Assembly (NCBI GenBank): GCA_026724425.1
Contig: JAIUCV010000117.1
Location: 1,955,501-2,019,500, forward strand
Direction: 5' to 3'
DNA from: Erythrophleum ivorense
Lineage: Eukaryota > Streptophyta > Magnoliopsida > Fabales > Fabaceae
DNA length: 64,000 bases
Shown piece by piece: positions 1 through 8,788 of this stretch; position 1 is the stretch's first letter; each line of letters starts with the position of its first letter. A model generated the notes under the pieces. That model saw only the letters and a program-made list of their open reading frames with translations. It did not search any database and had not been told where the DNA came from. A program made the position numbers and the translations under genes.

Positions 1-1
1 G

Positions 2-1696
2 ATGGAGTTTCTTGAGACCTTTCCATACATAATCAAGTACAAGAAGGGAAAAGAGAACATAGTGGCTGATGCATTATCAAGGAGGCACGCACTTATTGTC
101 ACTATGGAGACCAAAGTCATGGGTTTCGAATATATCAAGGAGTTGTATTCAGAAGATCCGGACCTAGGAGCGACATTCAAAGAATGTAGCAAAGGCGCTC
201 ATGGGAAGTTCTACATTCATGAGGGCTTCTTGTTCAGAGAGAAGAGACTTTGCATACCACAAAGCTCTCTTCGAGATCTCATCGTCAGGGAGGCTCATGG
301 AGGAGGCCTTATGGGTCACTTTGGGGTTGATAAGACCTTAGCTGTGGTAAAAGAACATTTCTACTGGCCGCATCTCAAGAAGACAGTGGAAGCTCATTGT
401 GCTCGCTGCATTGTTTGCAAGAAAGCTAAGTCTAAAGTTCATCCACATGGACTTTACCTGCCTCTGCCGATTCCAACAGCTCCATGGGTAGATATCTCGA
501 TGGATTTTGTTCTGGGTTTACCAAAGATCCATCACAAAGACTCCATCTTTGTTGTGGTAGATCGCTTCTCCAAGATGGCACATTTCATACCTTGTGCCAA
601 GGTGAATGATGCATCTCAGACCGCTGCTCTTTTCTTCAAAGAGGTGGTGCGCTTACATGGAGTTCCAAGGACAATAGTGTCAGACCGCGATACCAAGTTC
701 TTGAGCCACTTCTGGAGGACCCTATGGAGGAAGCTAGGCACAAAACTCTTGTTCTCTACTACTTGTCACCCCCAAACCGATGGTCAGACTGAAGTAGTGA
801 ACAGAACCTTATCTACACTCTTACGAGCTACTATTGGGAAGAATTTGAAGAATTGGCTGGAGTGTATACCCTTCGTTGAGTTTGCTTATAACAGAGCTCA
901 ACATTCAGGAACCAAGATGTCACCTTTTGAGATTGTATATGGTTTCCAACCACTGGCGCCAATCGACTTAACCCCTCTACCACCAGCTGAGGCCGTGAGC
1001 TTACAAGGAGAAGAGAGAGCTGAGTTTATCAAGACACTACACTTAAAAGCCAAGGAGAACTTGGAGAAGAGGACAGAACAGTATGTCAAACAGGCTAACA
1101 GAGGCCGCAAGGACATTGTATTTAAACCAGGCGAATGGGTGTGGCTGCACATGAGACATGAACGGTTTCCAGCCCAAAGAAGTTCAAAACTAGCACCAAG
1201 AGGCGATGGACCCTTCAAGATTCTTGAGAAGATCAACAACAATGCCTACAGACTTGACTTGCCCAGTGAGTTCAATGTTTCTTCATCTTTTAATGTCTCT
1301 GATCTATCACCATATGTTGCAGATGATCCAGTTTTGAGGTCAAAACCTTTAGAAGAGGGAGGGAATGATGAGGACATCCAAGCCGAACCGGACCTAACCG
1401 AACCTCAAATGCAAGACCTTAATGTTCCGGCGGTTTATGAAGGAGCCATAACCAGACAAAGAGCTAAAGTCTTGCAACACAAGTTCAATCAAAGCTTAAG
1501 GCGAGCTATTCTCAGAGCTGATCAAGAGAAGACTAAAATACAAGATGAACCAGTCTATGAGGCTAACGAGATACAAGAATGGGCTGACACAACTCAACCT
1601 GATCCAAGCTCCTGGAACCAAGAAGAATGGCCCCTTTTGCCGGTCCAAGCCCAAGCCAACATCTTGACCATTTCTTGTGAAAATCTGGGCACTTAA
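2..1696 (+). CDS. Ty3/gypsy polyprotein, 3' part (RNase H end and integrase)
   Basis: This is the C-terminal end of a Ty3/gypsy Pol polyprotein; its start lies before the window. Residues 1-30 are the end of RNase H, with the usual VADALSRR tail. The integrase follows: an HHCC zinc-binding region (about residues 80-150, CARCIVCKKAK) and a catalytic core with D in ISMDF, D in SDRDTKF and E in TDGQTEVVNR. The tail has FNVSDLSPY and then a TRQRAKVLQ motif. No clear chromodomain is seen. The last ~110 codons lie inside the LTR that starts at 1366, so the reading frame overlaps the 3' LTR. That arrangement is known from CRM-type chromoviruses, but the clade assignment here is tentative. No stop codon interrupts the visible part. 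A purine-rich tract (1350-1363) precedes the LTR. Confidence 0.88.
   Translation: MEFLETFPYIIKYKKGKENIVADALSRRHALIVTMETKVMGFEYIKELYSEDPDLGATFKECSKGAHGKFYIHEGFLFREKRLCIPQSSLRDLIVREAHGGGLMGHFGVDKTLAVVKEHFYWPHLKKTVEAHCARCIVCKKAKSKVHPHGLYLPLPIPTAPWVDISMDFVLGLPKIHHKDSIFVVVDRFSKMAHFIPCAKVNDASQTAALFFKEVVRLHGVPRTIVSDRDTKFLSHFWRTLWRKLGTKLLFSTTCHPQTDGQTEVVNRTLSTLLRATIGKNLKNWLECIPFVEFAYNRAQHSGTKMSPFEIVYGFQPLAPIDLTPLPPAEAVSLQGEERAEFIKTLHLKAKENLEKRTEQYVKQANRGRKDIVFKPGEWVWLHMRHERFPAQRSSKLAPRGDGPFKILEKINNNAYRLDLPSEFNVSSSFNVSDLSPYVADDPVLRSKPLEEGGNDEDIQAEPDLTEPQMQDLNVPAVYEGAITRQRAKVLQHKFNQSLRRAILRADQEKTKIQDEPVYEANEIQEWADTTQPDPSSWNQEEWPLLPVQAQANILTISCENLGT
1350..1365 (+). other. Polypurine tract of the first gypsy element
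   Basis: Purine-only run agaagagggagggaa directly upstream of the LTR that begins TGATGAGG at 1366. It fits the primer for plus-strand synthesis of the retroelement whose Pol end is at 2-1696. Confidence 0.6.
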
Positions 1697-2328
1697 AGAC
1701 GCCAACTCAAGTCAAGATAACCCAAGTCACGACTTCCCTTTTATTACACAACTCTGACCACGACTAGAGGTAAGAAAGGTAAGTCTTTAAGCTATCATAT
1801 TTATTATCTTGACTAAACATTTGAATTTCTTGTTTCCTTGTTTCTTTTTAGTCAATTTTCGTTTTATTATGAATAAGCATGATTGTTGCACTTTCATTTA
1901 TTTCCTTGATTTATGTAATCTGTTTCAAAGACCCCTAGAAGGGCACAGCTGTTTGGACTCTATATAAAGTCCCCTCTCACAGCATTGCATTAATAAACAT
2001 CGAATTTTCTTCAAACTAAGTTTTTCTGTGTAAAAACTTGTCTTTTCTCTTTGCCTAAGTCGAGCCCCGTTCCTCCTTAGTCAAGAGAATCTTTGTGTTG
2101 TATCACGAGCCTTTCGCAGCTTGTGTGGTGCACTTCAATCCATTTTAACCTGCCAAACAGGTTGACAACCCGGTTGACAAGCCGTCTGTGGGAAGAACAG
2201 CTTGTTATTAAACCACCCGGTTCAATTGGTTAGAGTAGCTCGACCAGTTGCACCAACCCTCGGCTAAGCCGGCCCAAAGCCTTGAAAACCGGATCATACA
2301 AGCCCTTGACAGCTTGGTGCTTGTATCA
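1366..2328 (+). mobile_element. Gypsy LTR copy A (3' LTR)
   Basis: 963-bp LTR starting TGATGAGG and ending TTGTATCA. It follows a polypurine tract and contains the C-terminal codons of the polyprotein (to 1696). A TATA-like tctatataaag lies near 1959. It is nearly identical to LTR B (2335-3311) and, inverted, to LTR C (3849-4825), but lacks 14 bp present in both, near 1987. It is the normal 3' LTR of the element whose Pol enters from the left. Confidence 0.85.
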
Positions 2329-2334
2329 TTTTAA

Positions 2335-3311
2335 TGATGAGGACATCCAAGCCGAACCGGACCTAACCGAACCTCAAATGCAAGACCTTAATGTTCCGGC
2401 GGTTTATGAAGGAGCCATAACCAGACAAAGAGCTAAAGTCTTGCAACACAAGTTCAATCAAAGCTTAAGGCGAGCTATTCTCAGAGCTGATCAAGAGAAG
2501 ACTAAAATACAAGATGAACCAGTCTATGAGGCTAACGAGATACAAGAATGGGCTGACACAACTCAACCTGATCCAAGCTCCTGGAACCAAGAAGAATGGC
2601 CCCTTTTGCCGGTCCAAGCCCAAGCCAACATCTTGACCATTTCTTGTGAAAATCTGGGCACTTAAAGACGCCAACTCAAGTCAAGATAACCCAAGTCACG
2701 ACTTCCCTTTTATTACACAACTCTGACCACGACTAGAGGTAAGAAAGGTAAGTCTTTAAGCTATCATATTTATTATCTTGACTAAACATTTGAATTTCTT
2801 GTTTCCTTGTTTCTTTTTAGTCAATTTTCGTTTTATTATGAATAAGCATGATTGTTGCACTTTCATTTATTTCCTTGATTTATGTAATCTGTTTCAAAGA
2901 CCCCTAGAAGGGCACAGCTGTTTGGACTCTATATAAAGTCCCCTCTCACAGCATTGTATTTTCACCCTTGAATTAATAAACATCGAATTTTCTTCAAACT
3001 AAGTTTTTCTGTGTAAAAACTTGTCTTTTCTCTTTGCCTAAATCGAGCCCCGTTCCTCCTTAGTCAAGAGAATCTTTGTGTTGTATCACGAGCCTTTCGC
3101 AGCTTGTGTGGTGCACTTCAATCCATTTTAACCTGCCAAACAGGTTGACAACCCGGTTGACAAGCCGTCTGTGGGAAGAACAGCTTGTTATTAAACCACC
3201 CGGTTCAATTGGTTAGAGTAGCTCGACCAGTTGCACCAACCCTCGGCTAAGCCGGCCCAAAGCCTTGAAAACCGGATCATACAAGCCCTTGACAGCTTGG
3301 TGCTTGTATCA
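2335..3311 (+). mobile_element. Gypsy LTR copy B (5' LTR orientation)
   Basis: 977-bp LTR starting TGATGAGG and ending GTATCA. It lies only 6 bp (ttttaa) after LTR A and is followed after 3 bp by a tRNA-Met primer-binding site, so it is placed as a 5' LTR. It carries a duplicated copy of the polyprotein tail (codons up to 2665) that here has no upstream pol, so this stretch is not a gene. It forms the left arm of the palindrome centred near 3606. Confidence 0.85.
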
Positions 3312-3314
3312 TTT

Positions 3315-3326
3315 TGGTATCAGAGC
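3315..3326 (+). other. Primer-binding site (tRNA-Met), gypsy copy B
   Basis: TGGTATCAGAGC, complementary to the 3' end of plant initiator tRNA-Met, 3 bp after the end of LTR B. The next ~250 bp are 5' internal leader of the element with an (AT)n run. Confidence 0.8.
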
Positions 3327-3403
3327 TGAAGCTCCTTCAGCCCAGGTTTTATCTATCCAATCTCTAGTTTTCTTTTTTTATTTTATTTTATTTATCATCA
3401 TAA

Positions 3404-3406
<3 letters not shown>

Positions 3407-3485
<79 letters not shown>

Positions 3486-3487
3486 TA
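3407..3487 (+). repeat. (AT)n microsatellite in retroelement leader
   Basis: A run of about 40 AT units in the leader after the primer site. The mirrored arm has a shorter run (about 3719-3750), so the two arms of the palindrome have diverged in length here. Confidence 0.95.
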
Positions 3488-3833
3488 TTTCTGCATTCAT
3501 TGATATCTCATTACTTTGTGCAATTTAAAAAAAAAAAAAAAAGAGTATTTTCCCCAGATTTTTTTTTTTTTTTCTTTACACCTTTTTTTTTTTTTTTTTT
3601 GTATAAATGATTATGAAACAAACGAGAAGGTGTAAAGAAAAAAAAAAAATCTGGGGAAAATACTCTTTTTTTTTTTTTTTAAATTGCACAAAGTAATGAG
3701 ATATCAATGAATGCAGAAATATATATGTATATATATATATATATATATATTTTTTTTATGATGATAAATAAAATAAAATAAAAAAAAGAAAACTAGAGAT
3801 TGGATAGATAAAACCTGGGCTGAAGGAGCTTCA

Positions 3834-3845
3834 GCTCTGATACCA
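3834..3845 (-). other. Primer-binding site (tRNA-Met), inverted gypsy copy C
   Basis: Reverse complement of TGGTATCAGAGC, 3 bp inside inverted LTR C. It mirrors the site at 3315-3326. Confidence 0.8.
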
Positions 3846-3848
3846 AAA

Positions 3849-4825
3849 TGATACAAGCACCAAGCTGTCAAGGGCTTGTATGATCCGGTTTTCAAGGCTT
3901 TGGGCCGGCTTAGCCGAGGGTTGGTGCAACTGGTCGAGCTACTCTAACCAATTGAACCGGGTGGTTTAATAACAAGCTGTTCTTCCCACAAACGGCTTGT
4001 CAACCAGGTTGTCAACCTGTTTGGCAGGTTAAAATGGATTAAAGTGCACCACACAAGCTGCGAAAGGCTCGTGATACAACACAAAGATTCTCTTGACTAA
4101 GGAGGAACGGGGCTCGACTTAGGCAAAGAGAAAAGACAAGTTTTTACACAGAAAAACTTAGTTTGAAGAAAATTCGATGTTTATTAATTCAAGGGTGAAA
4201 ATACAATGCTGTGAGAGGGGACTTTATATAGAGTCCAAACAGCTGTGCCCTTCTAGGGGTCTTTGAAACAGATTACATAAATCAAGGAAATAAATGAAAG
4301 TGCAACAATCATGCTTATTCATAATAAAACGAAAATTGACTAAAAAGAAACAAGGAAACAAGAAATTCAAATGTTTAGTCAAGATAATAAATATGATAGC
4401 TTAAAGACTTACCTTTCTTACCTCTAGTCGTGGTCAGAGTTGTGTAATAAAAGGGAAGTCGTGACTTGGGTTATCTTGACTTGAGTTGGCGTCTTTAAGT
4501 GCCCAGATTTTCACAAGAAATGGTCAAGATGTTGGCTTGGGCTTGGACCGGCAAAAGGGGCCATTCTTCTTGGTTCCAGGAGCTTGGATCAGGTTGAGTT
4601 GTGTCAGCCCATTCTTGTATCTCGTTAGCCTCATAGACTGGTTCATCTTGTATTTTAGTCTTCTCTTGATCAGCTCTGAGAATAGCTCGCATTAAGCTTT
4701 GATTGAACTTGTGTTGCAAGACTTTAGCTCTTTGTCTGGTTATGGCTCCTTCATAAACCGCCGGAACATTAAGGTCTTGCATTTGAGGTTCGGTTAGGTC
4801 CGGTTCGGCTTGGATGTCCTCATCA
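3849..4825 (-). mobile_element. Gypsy LTR copy C (inverted)
   Basis: 977-bp LTR in minus orientation, the same length as LTR B. On the plus strand it ends ...TCATCA and directly abuts host DNA beginning accgcgaaaatcc at 4826. The related unoccupied sequence at 8053-8070 reads gattg-accgcg, so the insertion boundary is exact. Confidence 0.88.
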
Positions 4826-5539
4826 ACCGCGAAAATCCAGATTGAAAAAAAAAAAACGGACTTGGCGGGAAATCGCCCCTGGCAAAAATTAAAACCGAAC
4901 CGACCTGAATACCCAGACCAGAACCCGGCCCGAATACCCGAATGCATCCAAAAATACCCTCGTTTTGCTCCCATCTCAACATTTTGACATCCCCCTACTC
5001 CTCTCTGTTGCTGCTCTTTCTCGCTCAAACTAGAGTTTTGTTTTCTACACAGAACTGCCATTTCGTTGAACACTCCAAGGTACGAAACTGACTCTCGCTT
5101 GCTTTTCTCCAGTAACGTTTCGTTTCGTTACTCCTGGGTTTGTTTTTTCTTTTTTCTTTCGATTTCATCCACCCATCGTTTGTGTTATTGACGATTTGTT
5201 TCTCGTAATGTTGCTTGTTAAACCCTCTTCATGTACTTCATCCCCACGAAAAATCGTTGCTTTAACTCATATCCTTCCGTTTCATCTCTTCCATTAATCA
5301 GTTTTAGGTAATTTTCTCCTTTGGATTTACCGAGACAGAGAATTTAGGTCATATTCTTCTCTTAGGAACCCTATCTATCCCGGTATTTAAATATCATCTC
5401 TCTCTTAGAAACCCTAATTTTGGGACTCTGTGCAGTCGCACTCGCACTGTTTGCACAAAAGTTACCACATTTGTAATTAAATCATTTGTAGTCCTTTTGT
5501 TTGTCTCAGTGATCAAAGAAGGCTACAGTGAGCTTTTTA

Positions 5540-5877
5540 ATGGCGGGTGAAGCGAAGCAGACTCTTACTCCAAAGGAAATTATACATGAGAAGCTCAGAA
5601 TAAAGCTCCATGCTTTTTCTACAGATGCCACTTGCAGCTACCGGAATTCTCCGTTATGTCAAATGTCTTCAAGGATAAGAAGGATTCCGAACAATCCGCT
5701 GCTGAATTGGCTCTTGAGAAGGTATGTTTTTTGGTATCTCTCGCTTCTGTATTTGTATCTTTGTTTCCTAAACTTTAAGCAGACAATACTATTCATGTTT
5801 GCAGCTAGGCATTCATCCTTAGGATGATGATGATGATGATACAATTGTGGAGCAAGCTTGGGATGATATCGCTCAAC
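5540..5877 (+). pseudogene. HEN1-like 5' fragment (broken duplicate)
   Basis: This is a duplicate of the promoter, exon 1 (5540-5721) and part of exon 2 (5805-5877) of the HEN1-like gene at 8789. Homology runs from 4826 to 5877, matching 8059 to 9175, and stops abruptly after GCTCAAC. Exon 1 starts MAGEAKQTLTPKEIIHEK as in the other copy but lacks 46 bp after the codon for K18, which shifts the frame. The first double-stranded-RNA-binding domain is therefore destroyed. Exon 2 keeps the GAT-repeat (poly-Asp) stretch. No later exons follow. It is a dead partial duplicate; the cystatin-related gene lies between it and the longer copy. Confidence 0.85.
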
Positions 5878-6192
5878 CAGTATACCACGGTCAGAGTCTT
5901 GAAATTAAACAGCAATGAATGAAGGAAAAATAGCAATGATTTGGAAAAACATAGAATTTAAACAATTTGAATTCTCTTTAGATGAAACTTGTTGTACTCT
6001 CTCACCATCTTTAAGGATGACACAAGATTCTGTGCATCTTTATACCCCCAAGAACATAATGTAACCATTCATCAGTCACTCCCATTTCTATCAAATTTGG
6101 ATAATCAAACTTTGATAGAATGAAAATACAAGACTTGAACGACCAACTACAATGCATAAGTCTGAAGGCTGAACACGATAATTATTTAGGGT
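5878..6192. other. Intergenic, no feature recognised
   Basis: AT-rich sequence between the end of the HEN1-like fragment and the solo LTR. I see no coding or repeat signal. Confidence 0.6.
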
Positions 6193-6197
6193 ATTAT

Positions 6198-6711
6198 TGT
6201 TGATTCTGGAAATAGCACACGTTTATGCGACGGGATATTTCAGATGAGTTATTGGAAACTGGGAAAATAGTCTTATTAAACTTGGAAGATGAAAAGAGAT
6301 TACAAAGGAAAAGCGTCTCGGCGACAAGCTTGCCGAGACGAAATCGAAGGAAAAGAGTAAACAAAGAATAAGGACGAATTTATGCTAGGGTTTTTGCCTC
6401 TCTGCTCTCAGCTGTTGTGTATTAATCTCCGGATCCTCATCAAGTAATGAGGGGTCTTCTATTTATAAGGAGAGGAGGTCGGCTTGCGTGAATATCTTCC
6501 TTCTTTCTCCATAAAGGAAATATTCCCTTTGTAATTATCTCTTTCCATTCTTCAAGGAGGTGCATCTCTATATTGACATTTTTCCCAAGATTTACCTTTC
6601 TCCTCAAGACTTGCCATTTTTCTGAGGAGGTTAAGGTGAAGATGGGCCGGGCTTTTGCATTGTTATTAATTATGACGGGCTCAAGGAATTGTGCTAATTC
6701 CGGTACTAACA
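6198..6711 (-). mobile_element. Solo LTR (514 bp) with 5-bp target duplication
   Basis: Read on the minus strand it starts TGTTAGTACCGG and ends AATCAACA. It is flanked by the direct repeat ATTAT (6193-6197 and 6712-6716). A TATA box (tataaatag on the minus strand, near 6457) sits in the middle, and an imperfect GTCTCGGC/GCCGAGAC inverted pair lies near 6317-6342. The short open frame at 6440-6712 is LTR sequence, not a gene. No internal region remains, so this is a recombination product of a full element. The superfamily cannot be told from the LTR alone. Confidence 0.85.
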
Positions 6712-6923
6712 ATTATTACATTAAGTCGCTTCAGAACTAATGCTCCAGATAAAGTGTCTTCCCACTGGAAGACCACGGAGTTGAAGTCAAGTCGTCATCA
6801 TCTGTTTGCATCGAAGATTATAAAGTATTCAGTTTAAACGACACAACACATGCACAGCCAGGAGCTAAACTCTAATAACCTCCAGATTCAACTCAAGAAG
6901 TAGAACAAGTTAGAAAATGTACC

Positions 6924-7661
6924 TCATGCAACAAATGGTTCTTGTGTAGGCCTTAGCCTGAAGTCACGAACCAAGATCTCATCCATGAACGTTCGCACCT
7001 TTGCTTGGTAAAGTTTTGGCTCTGGATTTGGCTCAGAAACATCTTTGGCCCAAAAGGTTATGTAAAAGAGAAAACCTTGGACGCCTATTACATTGGCACT
7101 CACATACTTGACAAACACAAGATCTGTTCCCTGCGAGGGAGAGAAAAAGAAAATCATTAGAAGAAAACACAGAGAAGAAAGATCAATCAAAGCAAGCAAA
7201 GCTCTTACGGATTCTTCGTTCTCTTCGTCGATGGCAGTCTTTATGAGCAAATCCATTAACTCGTTATTGCTCATTACATCATCGAATTCTCCTCCCCAAT
7301 CGAATTTGACGGCAGCGAAGTCGTACTCGAAACTATCCCAGTCCACATCGTAACCCTAAAATCATCATGAGAAACTACGATTAAAATCGGTGGTTGCTCC
7401 GAAACCCTAAATCTAAAAGGAGTTGGATATTTAATTATTTACCTCGCTCTTTTCAAACTGCTCCGCATACATCTTTCGCTGTCTCATATATTCCGGATCC
7501 TTGTAATCTCCGGGTCGGAGAATTCGCTTATCTGATGAGTCCTCTGCCGCCTCAGCATCGGGGACCTCTTTCGGATCTGTCTTCAACGGCGGAGAAGTTT
7601 TCTCCGTCGATTCTAATTCTGCCCCAAACTTGGTGAAATCAGCAAAATCGACCTCTGTCAT
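6924..7661 (-). CDS. Cystatin-related protein (Brassicaceae cystatin/monellin family)
   Basis: The gene has three exons on the minus strand: 7443-7661, 7209-7355 and 6924-7130, all with GT-AG borders and phase 0, giving 190 aa. The N-terminal half is acidic and of low complexity (residues 1-120). It includes an ILRPGDYKDPEYMRQRK segment and an acidic DVDWDSFEYDF stretch. The last exon has the cystatin-like fold signature of Brassicaceae cystatin-related proteins: VKYVSANVIGVQGFLFYITFWAKD, written here in two parts as VKYVSANVIGV and QGFLFYITFWAKD, followed by KLYQAKVR. The inhibitory QVVAG motif of true phytocystatins is not seen, so protease inhibition should not be assumed. The gene appears intact. 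It lies between the two HEN1-like copies and next to a solo LTR. Family call is from pattern only; function is unknown. Confidence 0.72.
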
Positions 7662-8058
7662 TGCCTTTTACTTTTCCTCCTTTTCGTGTCCAGAAAGTAA
7701 TCCAGAAAAGGAGAGAAGTGAGCGTGTATGACCTTAAATAAATTAATACCATTAAAAACCTTCAAACTTTTTAATTTTTATAAATCTACCACCTAACTAA
7801 CAAAAAAATCCGAAACGAATTTTCTACATCAAACAATTGATAAACCGTCTTAGGCTTTTTAACAGTTGTGCAAAGACGTTGGTAAGGATTTTACAGACAA
7901 ACAGAGAGATGGAAACTGTAATGAGGAAAAATTTCTGCAACTAAAAGCAATGAATCAAAGATCAAAACAGCCTAATAAATAGCCCTTATATGGTGATTGT
8001 TGCAAATTTTGAAGCTTACAAATAAGTCAAGATTCCGGAATCCATTTGGTATCGATTG
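7662..8058. other. Intergenic region upstream of cystatin-related gene
   Basis: AT-rich sequence that holds the promoter of the minus-strand cystatin-related gene (ATG at 7661) and ends where the HEN1-like duplication begins at 8059. No further feature is seen. Confidence 0.5.
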
Positions 8059-8788
8059 ACCGCGAAAATCCAGATTGAAAAAAAAAACGGACTTGGCCGG
8101 AAATCGCCCCAGGCAAAAATTAAAACCGAACCGACCTGAATACCCGGACCAGAACCCGGCCCGAATACCCGAATGCATCCAAAAATACCCTCGTTTTGCT
8201 CCCACCTCAACATTTTGACATCCCCCCACTCCTCTCTGTTTCTGCTCTTTCTCGCTCAAACTAGAGTTTTGTTTCTACACAGAACTGCCATTTCGTTGAA
8301 CACTCGAAGAAGGTACGAAACTGACTCTCGCTTGCTTTTCTCCAGTAACGTTTCGTTTCGTTACTCCTGGGTTTGTTTTTTCTTTCTGAATTTCGATTTC
8401 ATCCACCCATCGTTTGTGTTATTGACGATTTGTTTCTCGTAATGTTGCTTAAACCCTCTTCCTGTACTTCATCCCCACGAAAAATCGTTGCTTTAACTCA
8501 TATCCTTCCGTTTCATCTCTCTGTTTGTCTGCGTAATCTCCATTAATCAGCTTTAGGTAATTTTCTCCTTTGGATTTACCGAGACAGAGAATTTAGGTCC
8601 TATTCTTCTCTTAGGAACCCTATCTATCCCGGTATTTAAATATCATCTCTCTCTTAGGAACCCTAATTTTGGGACTCTGTGCAGTCGCACTCGCACTGTT
8701 TGCACAAAAGTTACCACATTTGTAATTGAATCATTTGTAGTCCTTTTGTTTGTCTCAGTGATCAAAGAAGGCTACAGTGAGCTTTTTA

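Larger units (their letters stand above)
2335..4825. repeat. Large palindrome: two head-to-head LTR-leader units
   Basis: Left arm 2335-3586 (LTR B, primer site, leader) is the reverse complement of right arm 3627-4825 (leader, primer site, LTR C). The spacer is ~40 bp: a T-run and an AT-rich segment. The arms match almost base for base apart from the AT microsatellite, poly-A/T lengths and scattered substitutions. Neither arm includes gag or pol. Confidence 0.9.

Noticed and set aside
2160..2260. tRNA-like stretch (ggttcaattggttagag...) in the gypsy LTR
   Set aside because: No acceptor or anticodon stem can be paired, and the sequence recurs in all three LTR copies as ordinary LTR sequence.
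2282..2665. 127-codon open frame as a separate gene
   Set aside because: It is the polyprotein tail copied within LTR B; there is no promoter or upstream pol. The same applies to the inverted copy at 4495-5073.
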